A stretch of DNA of 64,000 bases from positions 1 through 64,000 of the forward strand of contig JACEEZ010012801.1 of NCBI GenBank assembly GCA_016584305.1, written 5' to 3'. Shown here piece by piece: positions 36,177-47,666 of this stretch (position 1 is its first letter; each line of letters begins with the position of its first letter). The notes beneath the pieces are model-generated. The model searched no databases. It was not told where the DNA came from and saw only the letters and a program-made list of their open reading frames with translations. The DNA comes from Chionoecetes opilio. Lineage: Eukaryota > Arthropoda > Malacostraca > Decapoda > Majidae. A program made the translations under genes and the position numbers.

Positions 36177-36329
36177 ATGCCGTGCTGCTGTGATGTTGGA
36201 TGTCACAGTAGGTTTAAGAAGGGTTTCAAGCTCCACAGATTCCCTGCAAACCCGAAAAGAAAGAAATTATGGGTAAACAAGGTAAGTAGTTTGGGATGGA
36301 TACCCTCTCGTTCATCTTATTTGTGTCAG
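36177..36329 (+). CDS. first exon of a THAP-domain protein
   Basis: ATG at 36177 opens 51 codons that match the start of a THAP zinc finger: MPCCCDVGCHSR (first Cys pair), FHRFP-like KLHRFPANPKRKKLW, a VNKVSSLGW block, then a Cys (SYLCQ) just before the expected Cys-His. The exon ends at CAG|GTATGT (36330), phase 0, where THAP genes often split. The C-terminal AVPTIF-type motif would lie in the next exon, which is not seen; 36355-36560 is a LINE 3' fragment. THAP domains bind DNA and occur in host regulators and in P-element transposases, so host gene versus transposon gene stays open. Confidence 0.65.
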
Positions 36330-36354
36330 GTATGTTTCATTGTTGTATTGTCAG

Positions 36355-36560
36355 ACACTAGTACATCAGAACATAAGGAAGCAACAAGAGGCTGGTATAT
36401 AGACAAACACGTGGTAGTTCCTGTAATATGCATACATAAACTACATCCACTTTTCTTCTCCTCCATATGTTTGTTTTGTCTTTTCTTAAAGCACCCCATC
36501 GTCTCTGCACTAACTACTTGATAACTGAGTCTATTCTAGGTGCACTAGGTGTTCAAGCTC
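36355..36560 (-). mobile_element. CR1-like LINE 3'-end fragment
   Basis: Shares AGAACATAAGGAAGC, TGGTAGTTCCTGT, ACTACATCCAC and CTACTTGATAACTGAGTC-like blocks with the 3' end at 17076-17250, in the same orientation. It lies in the presumed first intron of the THAP gene. Confidence 0.6.
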
Positions 36561-36870
36561 ACTCTTATTTGCCATGTAAGTTTGTATAAAATATAAGATA
36601 GACGAGGATTAAGGAAAATCCATGCAGCCTTTTAATTAGGGATACATATAGGCTTGGAGCTACGTTAGACTATTTTATTCGCATATTATAGTTTATTTCC
36701 TTTATAATGATGATAATAATTATCAATCTTTAGTACTATTTCTTTTGTACTGTAGGTTATTTTTATCCTCCTAACCTATACTAACCAAACCTCTCTTTCA
36801 AACATAACCTACCGTAGATAACAAAAGTCGCCAGGACAGCGTTTCTTTTCAATTTACAGACGTCTGGTGG
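36561..36870. other. no recognisable feature
   Basis: AT-rich sequence with no ORF or repeat structure recognised. Confidence 0.5.
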
Positions 36871-36935
36871 CGTTAATACTTACATTTCTATATCCATGAT
36901 TTTAGGAAAGGTAGAAGGGGCTATCTGGAGTCTTT
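36871..36935 (-). mobile_element. Helentron-like element fragment
   Basis: The inverse of the TCTCCAGA..CCCTTCTAACTTTCCTGAAATCATGGATG..GTATTAACGCC segment of copies B and C. It abuts the 3' end of the neighbouring LINE. Confidence 0.65.
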
Positions 36936-39345
36936 ACATGACAAAGAACTGGCCAAGGGCACAATAAAAATGGGTAACACAAAGCCCGCTTATTTGCCAG
37001 TCCCTATAAAGAAGACAGTAAGAGAATAAAATAAAAACAGAGGGGTGAGCCAATTTAGTTCGGGAGGTGTCTTATTACTCTTCTTTTGAAAAGATTTAAG
37101 TCATAGGAAAGTGGAAAAATAGAAACAGGAAGAGAGTTCCAGAGTTTACCAGGGATAGGGATGAAAGAGTAAAGATACTGATTAACTCTTGCATTAGGAA
37201 GATGGACAGAATAGGGATGAGAATGAGTAGAAAGTCTTGTGCAGCGAGGCCGCGGGAGGGGGGGAGGCATGCAGTTAGCAAGTTCAGAAGAGCAGTGAGC
37301 ATGAAAATAACGGTAGAAGAGAGCAAGAGAAGCAACATTGCGTCGGTGATTTAAATATTGAAGACAGTCAGTCAGAGGAGGGGAGTTGATGAGACGAAAA
37401 GCTTTTGACTCAACCCTGTTTAGGAGAGCTGTATGAGTGGATCCTCCCCAAACATGTGAGACATACTCCATACATGGGCGGATAAGGCCCCTGTAGAGAG
37501 CAAGCAATTGCGAGGGAGAAAAAAAAGGATGCAGACGCCACAGGATACCTAACTTCTTAGAAGCTGTTTTAGCAAGAGATGAGATGTGATATTTCCAGTT
37601 CAGATTTTTAGTAAAGGATAGTCCTAGACTGCTCATTGTAGAAGAAGGAGACAGTTGAATGTCATTGAAGAAAAGGGGATAGTTATCTGGTAGGTTTTGT
37701 CGAGTAGATAGGTGAAAAAATTGGGTTTTTGAGGCATTGAACAAAACAAGGTTTGCTTTGCCCCAATCAGAAATTATAGAAAGATCAGAAGTTAGGCGCT
37801 CGGCGGCATCTCTCCGTGAATCACTTAGTTCCTGTTGAGTTGGACGTCTAATAAACGACGTTGAAAAATGCAGGGTAGAATCATCAGCGTAGGAGTGGAT
37901 AGGGCTTTGAGTTAGACTTAGAAGATCATTAATGAATAATAGAAAGAGAGTGGGTAGTAGGACAGAACCCTGGGGAACACCACTATTGATAGATTTAGGA
38001 GAAGAACAATGTCCGTCTACAGTAGCTGCAATAGAATGATTTGAAAGGAAACTTAAGATGCAGGTACAGAAATAAGGATAGAAACCGAATGAGGGTAGTT
38101 TGGAAATTAAAGATTTGTGCCAGACTCTATCAACAGCTTTTGAGATGTCAAGGGCAACAGCAAGAGTTTCACCGAAACCCCTAAAGGAGGATGACCAAGA
38201 TTCAGTTAGGAAAGCTAGAAGATCGTCAGTAGATCGCCCTTTACGGAAACCGAACTGACGATCAGATAGAAGATTGTGAGCAGATAGATGTTTAAGAATC
38301 TTCTTATTAAGTATAGATTCAAAAACTTTAGAAAGGCAGGAAGTCAAAGCTATAGGACGGTAGTTTGAAGGATTAGAACGGTCACCCTTCTTAGGAACAG
38401 GTTGGATGTGAGCAAACTTCCAGCAAGAAGGAAAGGTGGAAGTAGATTGACAAAGACGGAAAAGTTTGACCAGGCAGGGAGCAAGCACAGAAGCACAGTT
38501 TTTGAGAACAATAGGAGGGACTCCGTCAGGACCGTAAGCCACCGAGGATCTAGGCCAGAAAGGGCAAAGAAAACACCATTACGAAGGATCTTAATGACAG
38601 GGATAATATAGTCAGAGGGTGGAGGAAAAGGAGGAACAAGCCCTTCATCAACCAGAGTGGAATTTTTTGCAAAGGTTTGAGCGAAGAGTTCAGCTTTATA
38701 AATAGATGAGACAGCTGTGGAGCCATCTGGGTGAAGCATAGGAGGGAAAGATGCAGAAGAAAAATTGTTAGAGGTGTTATTTGCTAGATGCCAATAGTCA
38801 CGAGAGGAATTTGATTCAAAAAGATTTTTTCATTTTCTATGAATGAAGGAGTTTTTGGTAGTTGAAGTAAAGATTTGGCATGATTACGGGCAGAAATATA
38901 TAGGGCATGAGTTTCAGGAGATGGATGCTTACGGTACCGTTTGTGAGCCACCTCTCTATCTCGTACAGCTTGAGAACAAGCAGAGTTAAACCAAGGTTGA
39001 CGGGCTTTAGGATTAGAGAAAGTGTGTGGAATGTACGCCTCCATGCCAGAGACTATGACCTCAGTTATGCGCTCTGCACAAAGAGATGGGTCTTTGACAT
39101 GGAAGCAGTAATCATTCCAAGGAAAATCAGAGTAGTACTGCCTTAGGTCTTCCCACTTAGCTGAGTTGAAGTGCAAGAAGCACCTCCACTTAGGTGGGTC
39201 CCGAGGCGGCACTGGAGCGATAGGACAGGTTACAGAAATAAGATTGTGATCGGAGGAACCCAACAGATAGAATATTTTCACAGAGTAAGCAGAAGGGTTA
39301 GTAGTTAGGAAAAAATCAAGAATGTTGGGCGTGTCTCCAATTTTC
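36936..39345 (-). mobile_element. I/Jockey-like LINE, 5'-truncated
   Basis: The minus strand carries the endonuclease C-terminal signature ([15 protein letters not shown] at about 39230-39281), a linker ([20 protein letters not shown]), and the RT and post-RT region (37055-38542). The 3' untranslated end lies near 36936. Frames change near 38540 and about 38780. A plus-strand fragment of the same element is at 41960-42400. Confidence 0.85.
37055..38542 (-). CDS. reverse transcriptase, I/Jockey-like LINE
   Basis: A 495-codon open frame. RT blocks in order: YGPDGVPPIVLK (3-14), KKGDRSNPSNYRPIALTS (51-68), FGFRKGRSTDDLL (97-109), DISKAVDRVWHK (132-143, where Phe of the usual KAFDRV is Val), SGVPQGSVL (187-195), catalytic YADD (218-221) and an LGLSFTKNLNWKYHI block. 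The C-terminal domain (RNVASLALFYRYFHAHC, IPIPGKLWNSLPVSIFP, NLFKRRVIRHL) is complete and ends at a stop. The upstream segment (GVFFALSGLDP) is in another frame, so a one-base shift at about 38540 separates this ORF from its linker. It would copy the element's own RNA at a nicked target if expressed. The element is probably inactive because the endonuclease is truncated. Confidence 0.85.
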   Translation of the reverse strand: MAYGPDGVPPIVLKNCASVLAPCLVKLFRLCQSTSTFPSCWKFAHIQPVPKKGDRSNPSNYRPIALTSCLSKVFESILNKKILKHLSAHNLLSDRQFGFRKGRSTDDLLAFLTESWSSSFRGFGETLAVALDISKAVDRVWHKSLISKLPSFGFYPYFCTCILSFLSNHSIAATVDGHCSSPKSINSGVPQGSVLLPTLFLLFINDLLSLTQSPIHSYADDSTLHFSTSFIRRPTQQELSDSRRDAAERLTSDLSIISDWGKANLVLFNASKTQFFHLSTRQNLPDNYPLFFNDIQLSPSSTMSSLGLSFTKNLNWKYHISSLAKTASKKLGILWRLHPFFSPSQLLALYRGLIRPCMEYVSHVWGGSTHTALLNRVESKAFRLINSPPLTDCLQYLNHRRNVASLALFYRYFHAHCSSELANCMPPPLPRPRCTRLSTHSHPYSVHLPNARVNQYLYSFIPIPGKLWNSLPVSIFPLSYDLNLFKRRVIRHLPN

Positions 39346-40754
39346 TGTCTGTGTCATTTTGTGTTCTCATCTGTATCATATTTTGGGTGAGCATAATGAA
39401 CAAGGTACAAATATTTAACCGAGTGGCGACGTTGGTAACTGGCTACACTAAGATCGCCATCTAGTGTTTATGTTCTGAGTGTCCTCCCGCCGTCTTCGTC
39501 GCCCGAAAAAAAAACGAGTAGGGAAATTTGAAACCGTATATACTTGCAGATACAAAGCATAAAACAACACTGAAACAGGGTAGATTATACACATACAGTC
39601 ATGATATAAACTACTGTGTATCATCCTCAGTGGCGCATAAAAATCAGTAGTGATGCTATAATTCGTAATATATGGCGCCTGGTGACATTAGGGCAGGTGG
39701 CAACTAAAGTGTTATCTACGGTAGTTTAACCTAACCCCAAGTTTCAACCCCTAACTTAACCCAACCCCTCGTAAAAGTAACCATTGCTAGTGAAGAATAG
39801 TGAAGAATCAAAAGCAATGCTACCAAAACTTTGAGATACTATTGAATGAATAATATCGTAATACTACCTTCAAATGAAAATATCTTAAATAATTTATTAA
39901 TGAGGTATATCCATTTTGACCTGCTTGACATAAAGTTCTTTACTTGTTAGTATCACTATTTGATTTTCCTGTCTTTCGTCCATGTATCATAACTTTGTGT
40001 ATCCAATGAATCGGTTGTTATAGTGCCATACTATACTAACTTTGTTAACAAAAAACATTGGTTCTTGTCGTGTATTACATCCTTTAACTCCAATAATTTG
40101 GAACCTCAACCATCTACATTTAAATACAATATTTTCATGTTACTATATATTTTGTTACTGTTTGTTCTTCCTTTAATTGCATCTCTTGTTTAAGTACCAG
40201 TTTTTAAAGCCCTACTTTCCTATCCTCTTTGTTTAGATATCATCTAACTCATATGTTACTAACTCATACATACTTGGCACAAGTCTTCATCTGATTTAAA
40301 TGTTCAAGCATTTTTTATCATTTCTTTCATTATCATTTGGCAATGAATATTTACCATTATTGGCCTATGTTTGCCACATAAATATTTACCAACTCTATGA
40401 AACTCTTCAATAGCTTGTTTCTGTAACTCCCTCTGTCACCTCATCTAAGATTGTCATGATCATTTATAGTTTATATCTTACAACTATATTCTTTATTTAA
40501 TCTTGTTTGCCTACAATTATTATAGATTAAATCTAAAATAATTTTGCTCATGTCCACTGTCTCTCAACAATCTACAAGTCATACTAATAACTTCATTATT
40601 TCCTATCTAAGCAGTACTTTCCTTGATCTCATGATTTTTTCAGTATTTGTGCAGTAACTATGCACACTTTATCAATAGATGCCTCCAAGTTCTTTCCTTT
40701 TTCTAAAACCTTATTGGCTATTTATAACGTCCTCTTCGTCTTCTGTTTTCTCTA

Positions 40755-40756
<2 letters not shown>
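39346..40756. other. no recognisable gene
   Basis: AT-rich unique-looking sequence. A short CCTAACCCC/TTAACCCAACCCC patch lies at 39730-39775. I saw no ORF above 60 codons, tail or TIR. Confidence 0.55.
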
Positions 40757-40803
<47 letters not shown>

Positions 40804-41070
40804 TATATATATATATAATATATATATGTATATACGTATAGATATATATAACATTATATATTATATACGTATATATATATATAAACATATATACATATAT
40901 ATATATGTTATATATATAACTATATATATTATGTATATATATAATATATATATATAATATACATATAGTATATATATATTATATATATATATATACATTA
41001 TATATAATATACTATATATATATATATATATATATATACGTTGTATATATAATATAATTATATATATACG

Positions 41071-41103
<33 letters not shown>

Positions 41104-41117
41104 CGTATATATTATAG

Positions 41118-41161
<44 letters not shown>

Positions 41162-41197
41162 TATATATATATGATAAATATATAATATTATATATAT

Positions 41198-41261
<64 letters not shown>

Positions 41262-41490
41262 ACTATATACGATATATATATATATAGTATATATATATAT
41301 ATTATTATATATATATATTTATATATATATTATATAATATATATAATATATATATATAATACTTATGAGTAATATATATATATTATATATATATATATAA
41401 TATATGATATACTAAGATATCCATATTGTGTATATTTTATATATATATTATATATATAATATATATATATATTATTATATATATATATAT

Positions 41491-41495
<5 letters not shown>
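40757..41495. repeat. (TA)n tract with TACG/TATG variants
   Basis: About 740 bp of TA repeats with phase slips. Confidence 0.95.

Positions 41496-41586
<91 letters not shown>
41496..41586. repeat. (GA)n microsatellite
   Basis: Follows the (TA)n directly. GA units with GGGAGGA interruptions. Confidence 0.95.
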
Positions 41587-41588
<2 letters not shown>

Positions 41589-41759
41589 CATATGGTGAGC
41601 GGAGCCAAAGTGGTGAAAATAGCAAAAATGGAGTCCATAAATCGATTTGGCGCGTTTTCGCGACAGTTCTAGAACGATCTACACTGGCTCAGGCTAGGGT
41701 ATCTATATGTAAGTATTATTAAGGTACTCTAGCTCAGGCCAGGCCGGACGCTGTTTTCG

Positions 41760-41957
41760 CGAGGCGGGCTAGACCGGGATGGTCCAGGCTAGGGAGCAGA
41801 ACCGCCTTGGCCCGCTCTGGGGAGAACTGGCGCAAGCGCACTACACTCAGCGGGGAAGATGACCAGTAGCTTCACGTGCCGCTGATAGGAAATGATGAAA
41901 CTCGGGTCACCGAGAACGCCAGCCGGAGACGCTAACCACTCCACTACCGCCTCCCCA
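41760..41957 (-). mobile_element. tRNA-derived SINE, family 1 (truncated)
   Basis: The minus strand starts GGGGAGGCGGTAGTGGAGTGG and reads GACCCGAGTTTCATC where the B box would be, so the B box is damaged. The 3' body and tail are not complete. Confidence 0.7.
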
Positions 41958-41959
41958 AC

Positions 41960-42400
41960 TGCATGCACAACTGCACTTCCCCCCTCCCGTGGCCTCGTTG
42001 CGTAGCACAAAACTTTCTACTAATTCTCATTCATATCCTGTCCATCTTCCTAATGCAAAAGTTAATCAGTATCTTCACTCTTTCATCCCTTTCACTGGTA
42101 AACTCTGGAACACTTGCTGTACTCTATTTTTCCACCTTCCTTCGACTTCAATCTTTTTAAGAGAGGAGTGACAAGTCACCTCCCTAACTAAATTTGGCCC
42201 ACCCTTCTTTCTTTATTAACTTACTGTCTTCTTTATTGGTACTGGCAACTATGTACGCGTGCAATTTGTTACTTCTTTTTTTGTGCACTTGGTCAGTCCT
42301 TTGTAATCTGAAAAAAGAAAAACAAACACTTCAGGGTACCGTGCGTATACCCTGTAACCTCATTACCCTGAGTTGCTGCGATTAACTTCCATATCATATC
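41960..42400 (+). mobile_element. I/Jockey-like LINE 3' fragment
   Basis: Encodes, with frameshifts, the C-terminal block seen at 37055-37338 on the other strand (STHSHPYSVHLPNARVNQYLYSF, IPIPGKLWN, RRV) and then the shared 3' untranslated end (TTTGGCCCACC-like, then ACTGGCAACTATG). Confidence 0.8.
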
Positions 42401-42445
42401 AAAGGGAGCTTCATTGTTTATATACAATTTTCGCTTTTATATATT

Positions 42446-43088
42446 ACTAGCCGCAAAGCCGCCCTCCGGGCGGACTTTTTGGCTAGCTCCTGCGGAGGGC
42501 TATTAGTGGTGGGCCTTTGGCCCACCACCTGTGTTTGGTGGGCCGAAGGCCCACCAAACACGGACTCTCCAGATAGCCCCTTCTAACTTTCCTGAAATCA
42601 CGGATGTAGAAATGTATGTATTCCCCCCACCCATTCACTCACCCATTACCCATCACCCCCCACCCATTCACTCACCCATTACCCATCACCCCCCACCCAT
42701 TCACTCACCCATTACCCATCACCCCCCACCTATTCCCTCACCCATCACCCATCATCCCCAACCCATCACCCCCCACCCATTCACTCACCCATCACCCCAC
42801 ACCCATTACCCATCACCCCACCCATTCACTCACCCATTACCCATCACCCTACATCAAGGTTTCCTCAATTCTCGCAACCCACTTTTTTTTTCACAATTAT
42901 CGCTAATAGGCTGCTAAAAAAAAAAAAAAGTGATCGGATCATCTCATAATTGGGCTTAAAACCTTCCCCTGGTCAACCCGGTTCCAAAAATGTGCCATAT
43001 GAGTTGATTGCGCCACGGGGGGCGGAACCTATACCACACACACACACACACACACAGACAGACACACTTTCACTTTTATTAATATAGA
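42446..43088 (+). mobile_element. Helentron-like non-autonomous element, copy C
   Basis: Same layout as copies A and B: ACTAGCCGCAAAGCCGCCC head, palindromes, CCCATTCACTCACCCATTACC array, CCTCAATTCTCGCAACCC, GTGATCGGATCATCTCATAA, (CA)n and a CTTTCACTTTTATTAATATAG end. The left flank TTCGCTTTTATATATT resembles the element's own right end, as if inserted into or beside an older copy. Confidence 0.65.
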
Positions 43089-43671
43089 AGATAGAAGATG
43101 ATCATAAGTACTAGCAACAAAAGTGTCTTAAGTATCAGAAGGAGGTTTCTGTTGGAGTGTGTTTCTCCTTGTAACTTTTCGCCTCCTTGCCACATTCAAT
43201 AAACCCTCTACCTACTGTGATTATACTTATACCCTATTACACTATACTAATTATGATCATGCGTTTATTATGTTATAAGGCAGCTCAAGCACGGTCCATA
43301 TTTTATAACTAATCTTATAACTTCTAATTATGCATTACTTACATCTATGCAACGTGTGAGGGTAAAGAGCCCTAGACATGTTGTGAGTCTTAACTTTTAT
43401 TATTATCTTAATATTAGATTTTACATAAAAAAATATCTGGTTATGTAAGAGGTCAACTTTTGCCTGACAAAACCGTTTATTAATTCGTTCATTCTTGGCA
43501 GATGATGGATGATTCCAAAACAATGTGTAAAGTGATTGTACCAATACTACCACTATGGGAATTGAATTCCAAATTTCATTTGTAGACGTATCTTGCATTA
43601 CAATGGTTAAATGAGAGTCCGAGATCGCATAACTCCGGCAAGGCTGAATGATATTCCACCTATCATAAAAG
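43089..43671. other. no recognisable gene
   Basis: AT-rich spacer between the Helentron-like copy and the LTR element. Confidence 0.5.
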
Positions 43672-44191
43672 TGTAGTGCCCCCCTTGCTAGATGTTAAAT
43701 TGCAGGGCTCAACAAGTCTGGAGATTACGCTGCCACCACCCACATTTAGTGGGAAAAAAATGATTTAAAAAAGAATATATGAGGCTAACTCCATTAAATG
43801 GACAACTCTTTAAACAGGGTTTCTTTATAATTATCTGTCTCTGAGTAATCATATCCCCACTCGAGGGTCCCACAATAATCGGTAACGGTAGAAATTATAA
43901 AAAACAAAACTTAAATATCACTTGGGTTTAATATAATAACAAATCGCTTAAGCGCTGTGACTAGGTAGTCTACCTATCTCTACCTAGAATAGTACATATC
44001 TACTGGTATTATAACTGTCATGGCCTTAGCTCGTAAGCGTGTAGTCAAGGCGATCGTCCTGGGCGATCTCAACACTCGCTGCAACACACCGCAGTCAGGC
44101 TCGCCTCTACACAGTGCACCACGTGGCTCGGGGCTTCAATGGACACCCCATCCATAAGGCCATCGTCTTGTTCTCCGCTCACCACATAAAA

Positions 44192-44202
44192 CCCTTTTAT
44201 AG
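44192..44202 (-). promoter_or_regulatory. TATA box in LTR (minus strand)
   Basis: The minus strand reads CTATAAAAGGG, a strong TATA box. The other LTR has CTATAAAAAGG at 46095-46105. The orientation agrees with the primer-binding site. Confidence 0.6.
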
Positions 44203-44300
44203 GGTTGCCGGGAACGAATCCCTTCACACGTCCAGTCTGTACCAGCGCGAACGGGAGAGAGAGAGAATGTCTACCTGCACTCCTCCTCGCCTAGTAGTCG

Positions 44301-44308
44301 TGACGTCA
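44301..44308. promoter_or_regulatory. CRE palindrome TGACGTCA in LTR
   Basis: A perfect CREB/ATF site about 100 bp upstream of the TATA box in element sense. It is conserved at 46204-46211 in the second LTR. Confidence 0.55.
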
Positions 44309-45577
44309 CAAGCGACTACGAACATATTTAAGAGACGGAACCAATGCATCCTACTTTCTCCTGTTCAGAAAACCTATTAAATAATCCAAATGATTTGGAC
44401 TGAGGAGTGAAGAAAAATTACTATTTACCAAGTGGCTATAATATGAACAGATCATGACTCCTCTCTCTTTAAATCCATATATTGGTTTTCTATCCACACA
44501 AAAAAATTTAGCTCTTGGACATCTACAATTCTCAAATGAATTTTACAAAAAGAGATAATTAAGTGGTATTACATTCTTAACTTCTTCACCTCCCTCACCA
44601 AGAGCAGATTAGCCAGTTTGGGATACATAGTCAATGTAATGACTTTACTCCATCTTCTTACTTCATCTTCTCCTACTTTACTCACTTAGGCCGAAGCCAT
44701 ATAGAGTCGCGACTGGACTCATCCCTCTAGTCTGTAATGGTTATTCCTTTAACCCACTAAACCTAGGCATAGGCACGTAGGGAGAAATCACGACTGGATT
44801 TTCTCCATACCCTACCGTAACTTGGGATAAGGCTCACCTTCTAATTGAGGCATACACTCCTGCATCAATCACCCATCGAGCAAAGCTCAGAGCCAAGTAC
44901 ATCCTCGGGTCTAACGATATCCTTTGAGGGTTTAGTGTATAGTGTAATCTATGTACACCCTCTAAGGTAACACTTTTCTAACTTACAAGTCTGTCTAGGG
45001 GACTTTCATCATAATATTTCTTTCTCACTAGAGATTAATACTTCTCACTACCTATCATTAACATTCCTCTACATATCTCCTCACTGGCCTCCTCTGTCTA
45101 GGTGGGAGTTGTTCAAGTTTTTCCTCCACTATTACCACTTCTGCTGGCTCCAACAGCCGTCTATCCTGTCCTACATTAGTGTTATTTTACTTTATACTAT
45201 TTGTTCCCTTATTTTACATGTGTTAATGTGGATTACAGGCCCTCTATCCACACATTCCCATATCCACATCCACCCGATCATTATCCACATGCATACCTTT
45301 AACAATACATCAATATCCTCATCCACCCGACATCCACATGCATACCTTTAACAACAATACGTACATCAATACCCTCATCATCCACACTTTCCCGCTTCCT
45401 TAATCCTTATCCACTTCCACATTGCATCTTGGGCGTGCAACTTTTCTTGCAGCACCCTTTCACTTCCTCGGCGCGGCAGGTGCCAGGCCATCACTACTGC
45501 CTTTATCCACCTTACATTTGTTAGCACGTGGGAAAGGGGAACCATGAACTGGATCCCTCACCAGCTGCCACCAACTT

Positions 45578-46343
45578 TGTAGTGCCCCTCTTGCTAGATG
45601 TTAATTTGAAGGGCTCAACAAGTCTGGAGATTACGCTGCCACCACCCACATTAAGTGGGGAAAAATTGATTTAAAAAAGAATATATGAGGCTAACTCCAT
45701 TAAATGGACAACTCTTTAAACAGGGTTTCTTTATAAGTATCTGTCTCTGAGTAATCATATCCCCACTCGAGGGTCCCACAATAATCGGTAACGGTAGAAA
45801 TCATAAAAAACAAAACTTAAATATCACTTGGGTTTAACATAATAAATCGCTTAAGCGCTGTGACTAGGTAGTCTACCTATCTCTACCTAGAATAGTACAT
45901 ATCTACTGGTATTATAACTGTCATGGCCTTAGCTCGTAAGCGTGTAGTCAAGGCGATCGTCCTGGGCGATCTCAACACTCGCTGCAACACACCGCAGTCA
46001 GGCTCGCCTCTACACAGTGCTCCACGTGGCTCGGGGCTTCAATGGACACCCCATCCATAAGGCCATCGTCTTGTTCTCCGCTCACCACATAAAACCTTTT
46101 TATAGGGTTGCCGGGAACGAATCCCTTCACACGTCCAGTCTGTACCAGCGCGAACGGGAGAGAGAGAGAATGTCTACCTGCACTCCTCCTCGCCTAGTAG
46201 TCGTGACGTCACAAGCGACTACGAACATATTGAAGAGACGGAACCAATGCATCCTACTTTCTCCTGCTCAGAAAACCCATTAAATAATCCAAATGATTTG
46301 GACTGAGGAGTGAAGAAAAATTACTATTTACCAAGTGGCTACA
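45578..46343 (-). repeat. LTR (upstream LTR in element sense)
   Basis: Matches 43672-44440. It carries its own TATA (46095-46105, minus) and CRE (46204-46211). Confidence 0.85.
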
Positions 46344-46439
46344 TATTACTTAAGCTCGTCTAGGTGTAAGTAAGCTTTCCGTCGACCCAGTGACTCATTT
46401 TCCCTCATTACAAAATGATAAGGTTTAGAAAAAAAAAGT

Positions 46440-46955
46440 GTATTTTACCGTGCAAAGCTCTTCATTTAGTTTATTTGTATTTTGTATCAACCTTGGTCAA
46501 CGGGTCTTATGAAGACATTTGTGTTGTCTGGATCAATTCCGAAAATCTATAACTTCTAAATTGGACCAAGCCCCATCTCTGGTAAGATTTCCATGTAAAT
46601 ATGTACGTAACTTTTACTGTACACGGCTCTTTATTCAGTTTATCTTGCTCTAATACCAGCTCGGGCTTCAAAACCTTGGCCACCGGTTTTGAGAGGACTT
46701 ATAACTGTTATGTATTGGGCTCCACCCTGAGGGCGGCAAACCCCAGCCCCCTCCCCCCAGGATATCCTTAAAAAAGTCCTGAATCCAGATCCGGATCCGG
46801 ATTGACTCCATAAAACTGACAATTTATAAATTGGGTCAAGCCCCACCTCTGGTAAAATTTTCATGCAAATCCATCCATAACGTTTTTTGCGTAATTCTGC
46901 TAACAAACAAACAAACAAACAAACAAACAAACATGAACAAACCGAACCGATCACA
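46440..46955. repeat. interspersed repeat of two diverged ~200-bp units ending in (ACAA)n
   Basis: Unit one (about 46452-46628) and unit two (about 46629-46880) share CTCTTCATTTAGTTTAT / CTCTTTATTCAGTTTAT, ACCTTGGTCAACGG / ACCTTGGCCACCGG and AAGCCCCATCTCTGGTAA / AAGCCCCACCTCTGGTAA. A (CAAA)n tail at 46902-46932 suggests a retroposon end. No ORF. Confidence 0.65.
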
Positions 46956-47338
46956 TAACCTCCTTGGTGGGTCTGTCAAGGCCTGTCAACTACACTCTTA
47001 CGTTGACTCTCCTCCCCCTCTGACCAAATTATGGTGATATAATATATTCAATTTCATCTCATTTTCATTTCATTTTTTCTGTTGTTCATATGGGAGCTGT
47101 TGACCCATCGATACCCATCAATGAGCTAATCTTATTCGAGGTGTAGGACGATGAGCTGTGAACTCGCATTCTCGGCATGAGCTGAGGGTGGCAATCCTTC
47201 ACTCTTGTAAGGGTAGATGTGGAGTGTGAAGGTGTAAGAGTAGTGTGCATCCTTGTTGTAAAAGGCCAAAAATGGTCCACACGCCACTTCCCGTGCCAAA
47301 AATGGGCAAACAGGCGTCGGGTATGAAAGAAAAAAAAA
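46956..47338. other. no recognisable gene
   Basis: Unique-looking sequence. Short ORFs run into the (TAA)n tract. Confidence 0.5.
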
Positions 47339-47346
47339 TAATGATG

Positions 47347-47408
<62 letters not shown>
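47339..47408. repeat. (TAA)n microsatellite
   Basis: About 22 units of AAT. Confidence 0.96.
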
Positions 47409-47409
<1 letters not shown>

Positions 47410-47604
47410 CTATAATATTTTGCCTTATTCTCCCCACAGATAGTGAGAGCCAACCAGACTACACTTGCCCGTGATCAGGTATTCATTGATCGTTTCCCGA
47501 GTTTCTCTGGCCACGTCTTTCATCTGGCAAGCTGGATTGATGACTTCCCATACCTTTTCTACGGAACAGGTCCTTAAGTTAGCTAATTATCTATAGTTTA
47601 TGTA

Positions 47605-47605
<1 letters not shown>

Positions 47606-47665
<60 letters not shown>
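47606..47665. repeat. (CA)n microsatellite
   Basis: About 30 CA units. Confidence 0.96.

Positions 47666-47666
<1 letters not shown>

Larger units (their letters stand above)
43672..44440 (-). repeat. LTR (downstream LTR in element sense)
   Basis: Direct repeat of 45578-46343 with few substitutions. The last bases read CTATA here against CTACA in the other LTR. Confidence 0.85.
43672..46343 (-). mobile_element. short LTR retrotransposon, non-autonomous
   Basis: Two direct repeats (43672-44440 and 45578-46343, about 767 bp, near-identical) begin TGTAG and end CTACA/CTATA. On the minus strand, AGTTGGTGGCAGCTGGTGAG follows the upstream LTR directly (45555-45577) and looks like a tRNA primer-binding site. 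A purine stretch AAAGAGAGAGGAG lies about 25 bp before the downstream LTR. The 1.14-kb interior has no gag or pol motif, so it would depend on a relative. No 5-bp target duplication is evident (AAAAG versus TATTA). Confidence 0.75.
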
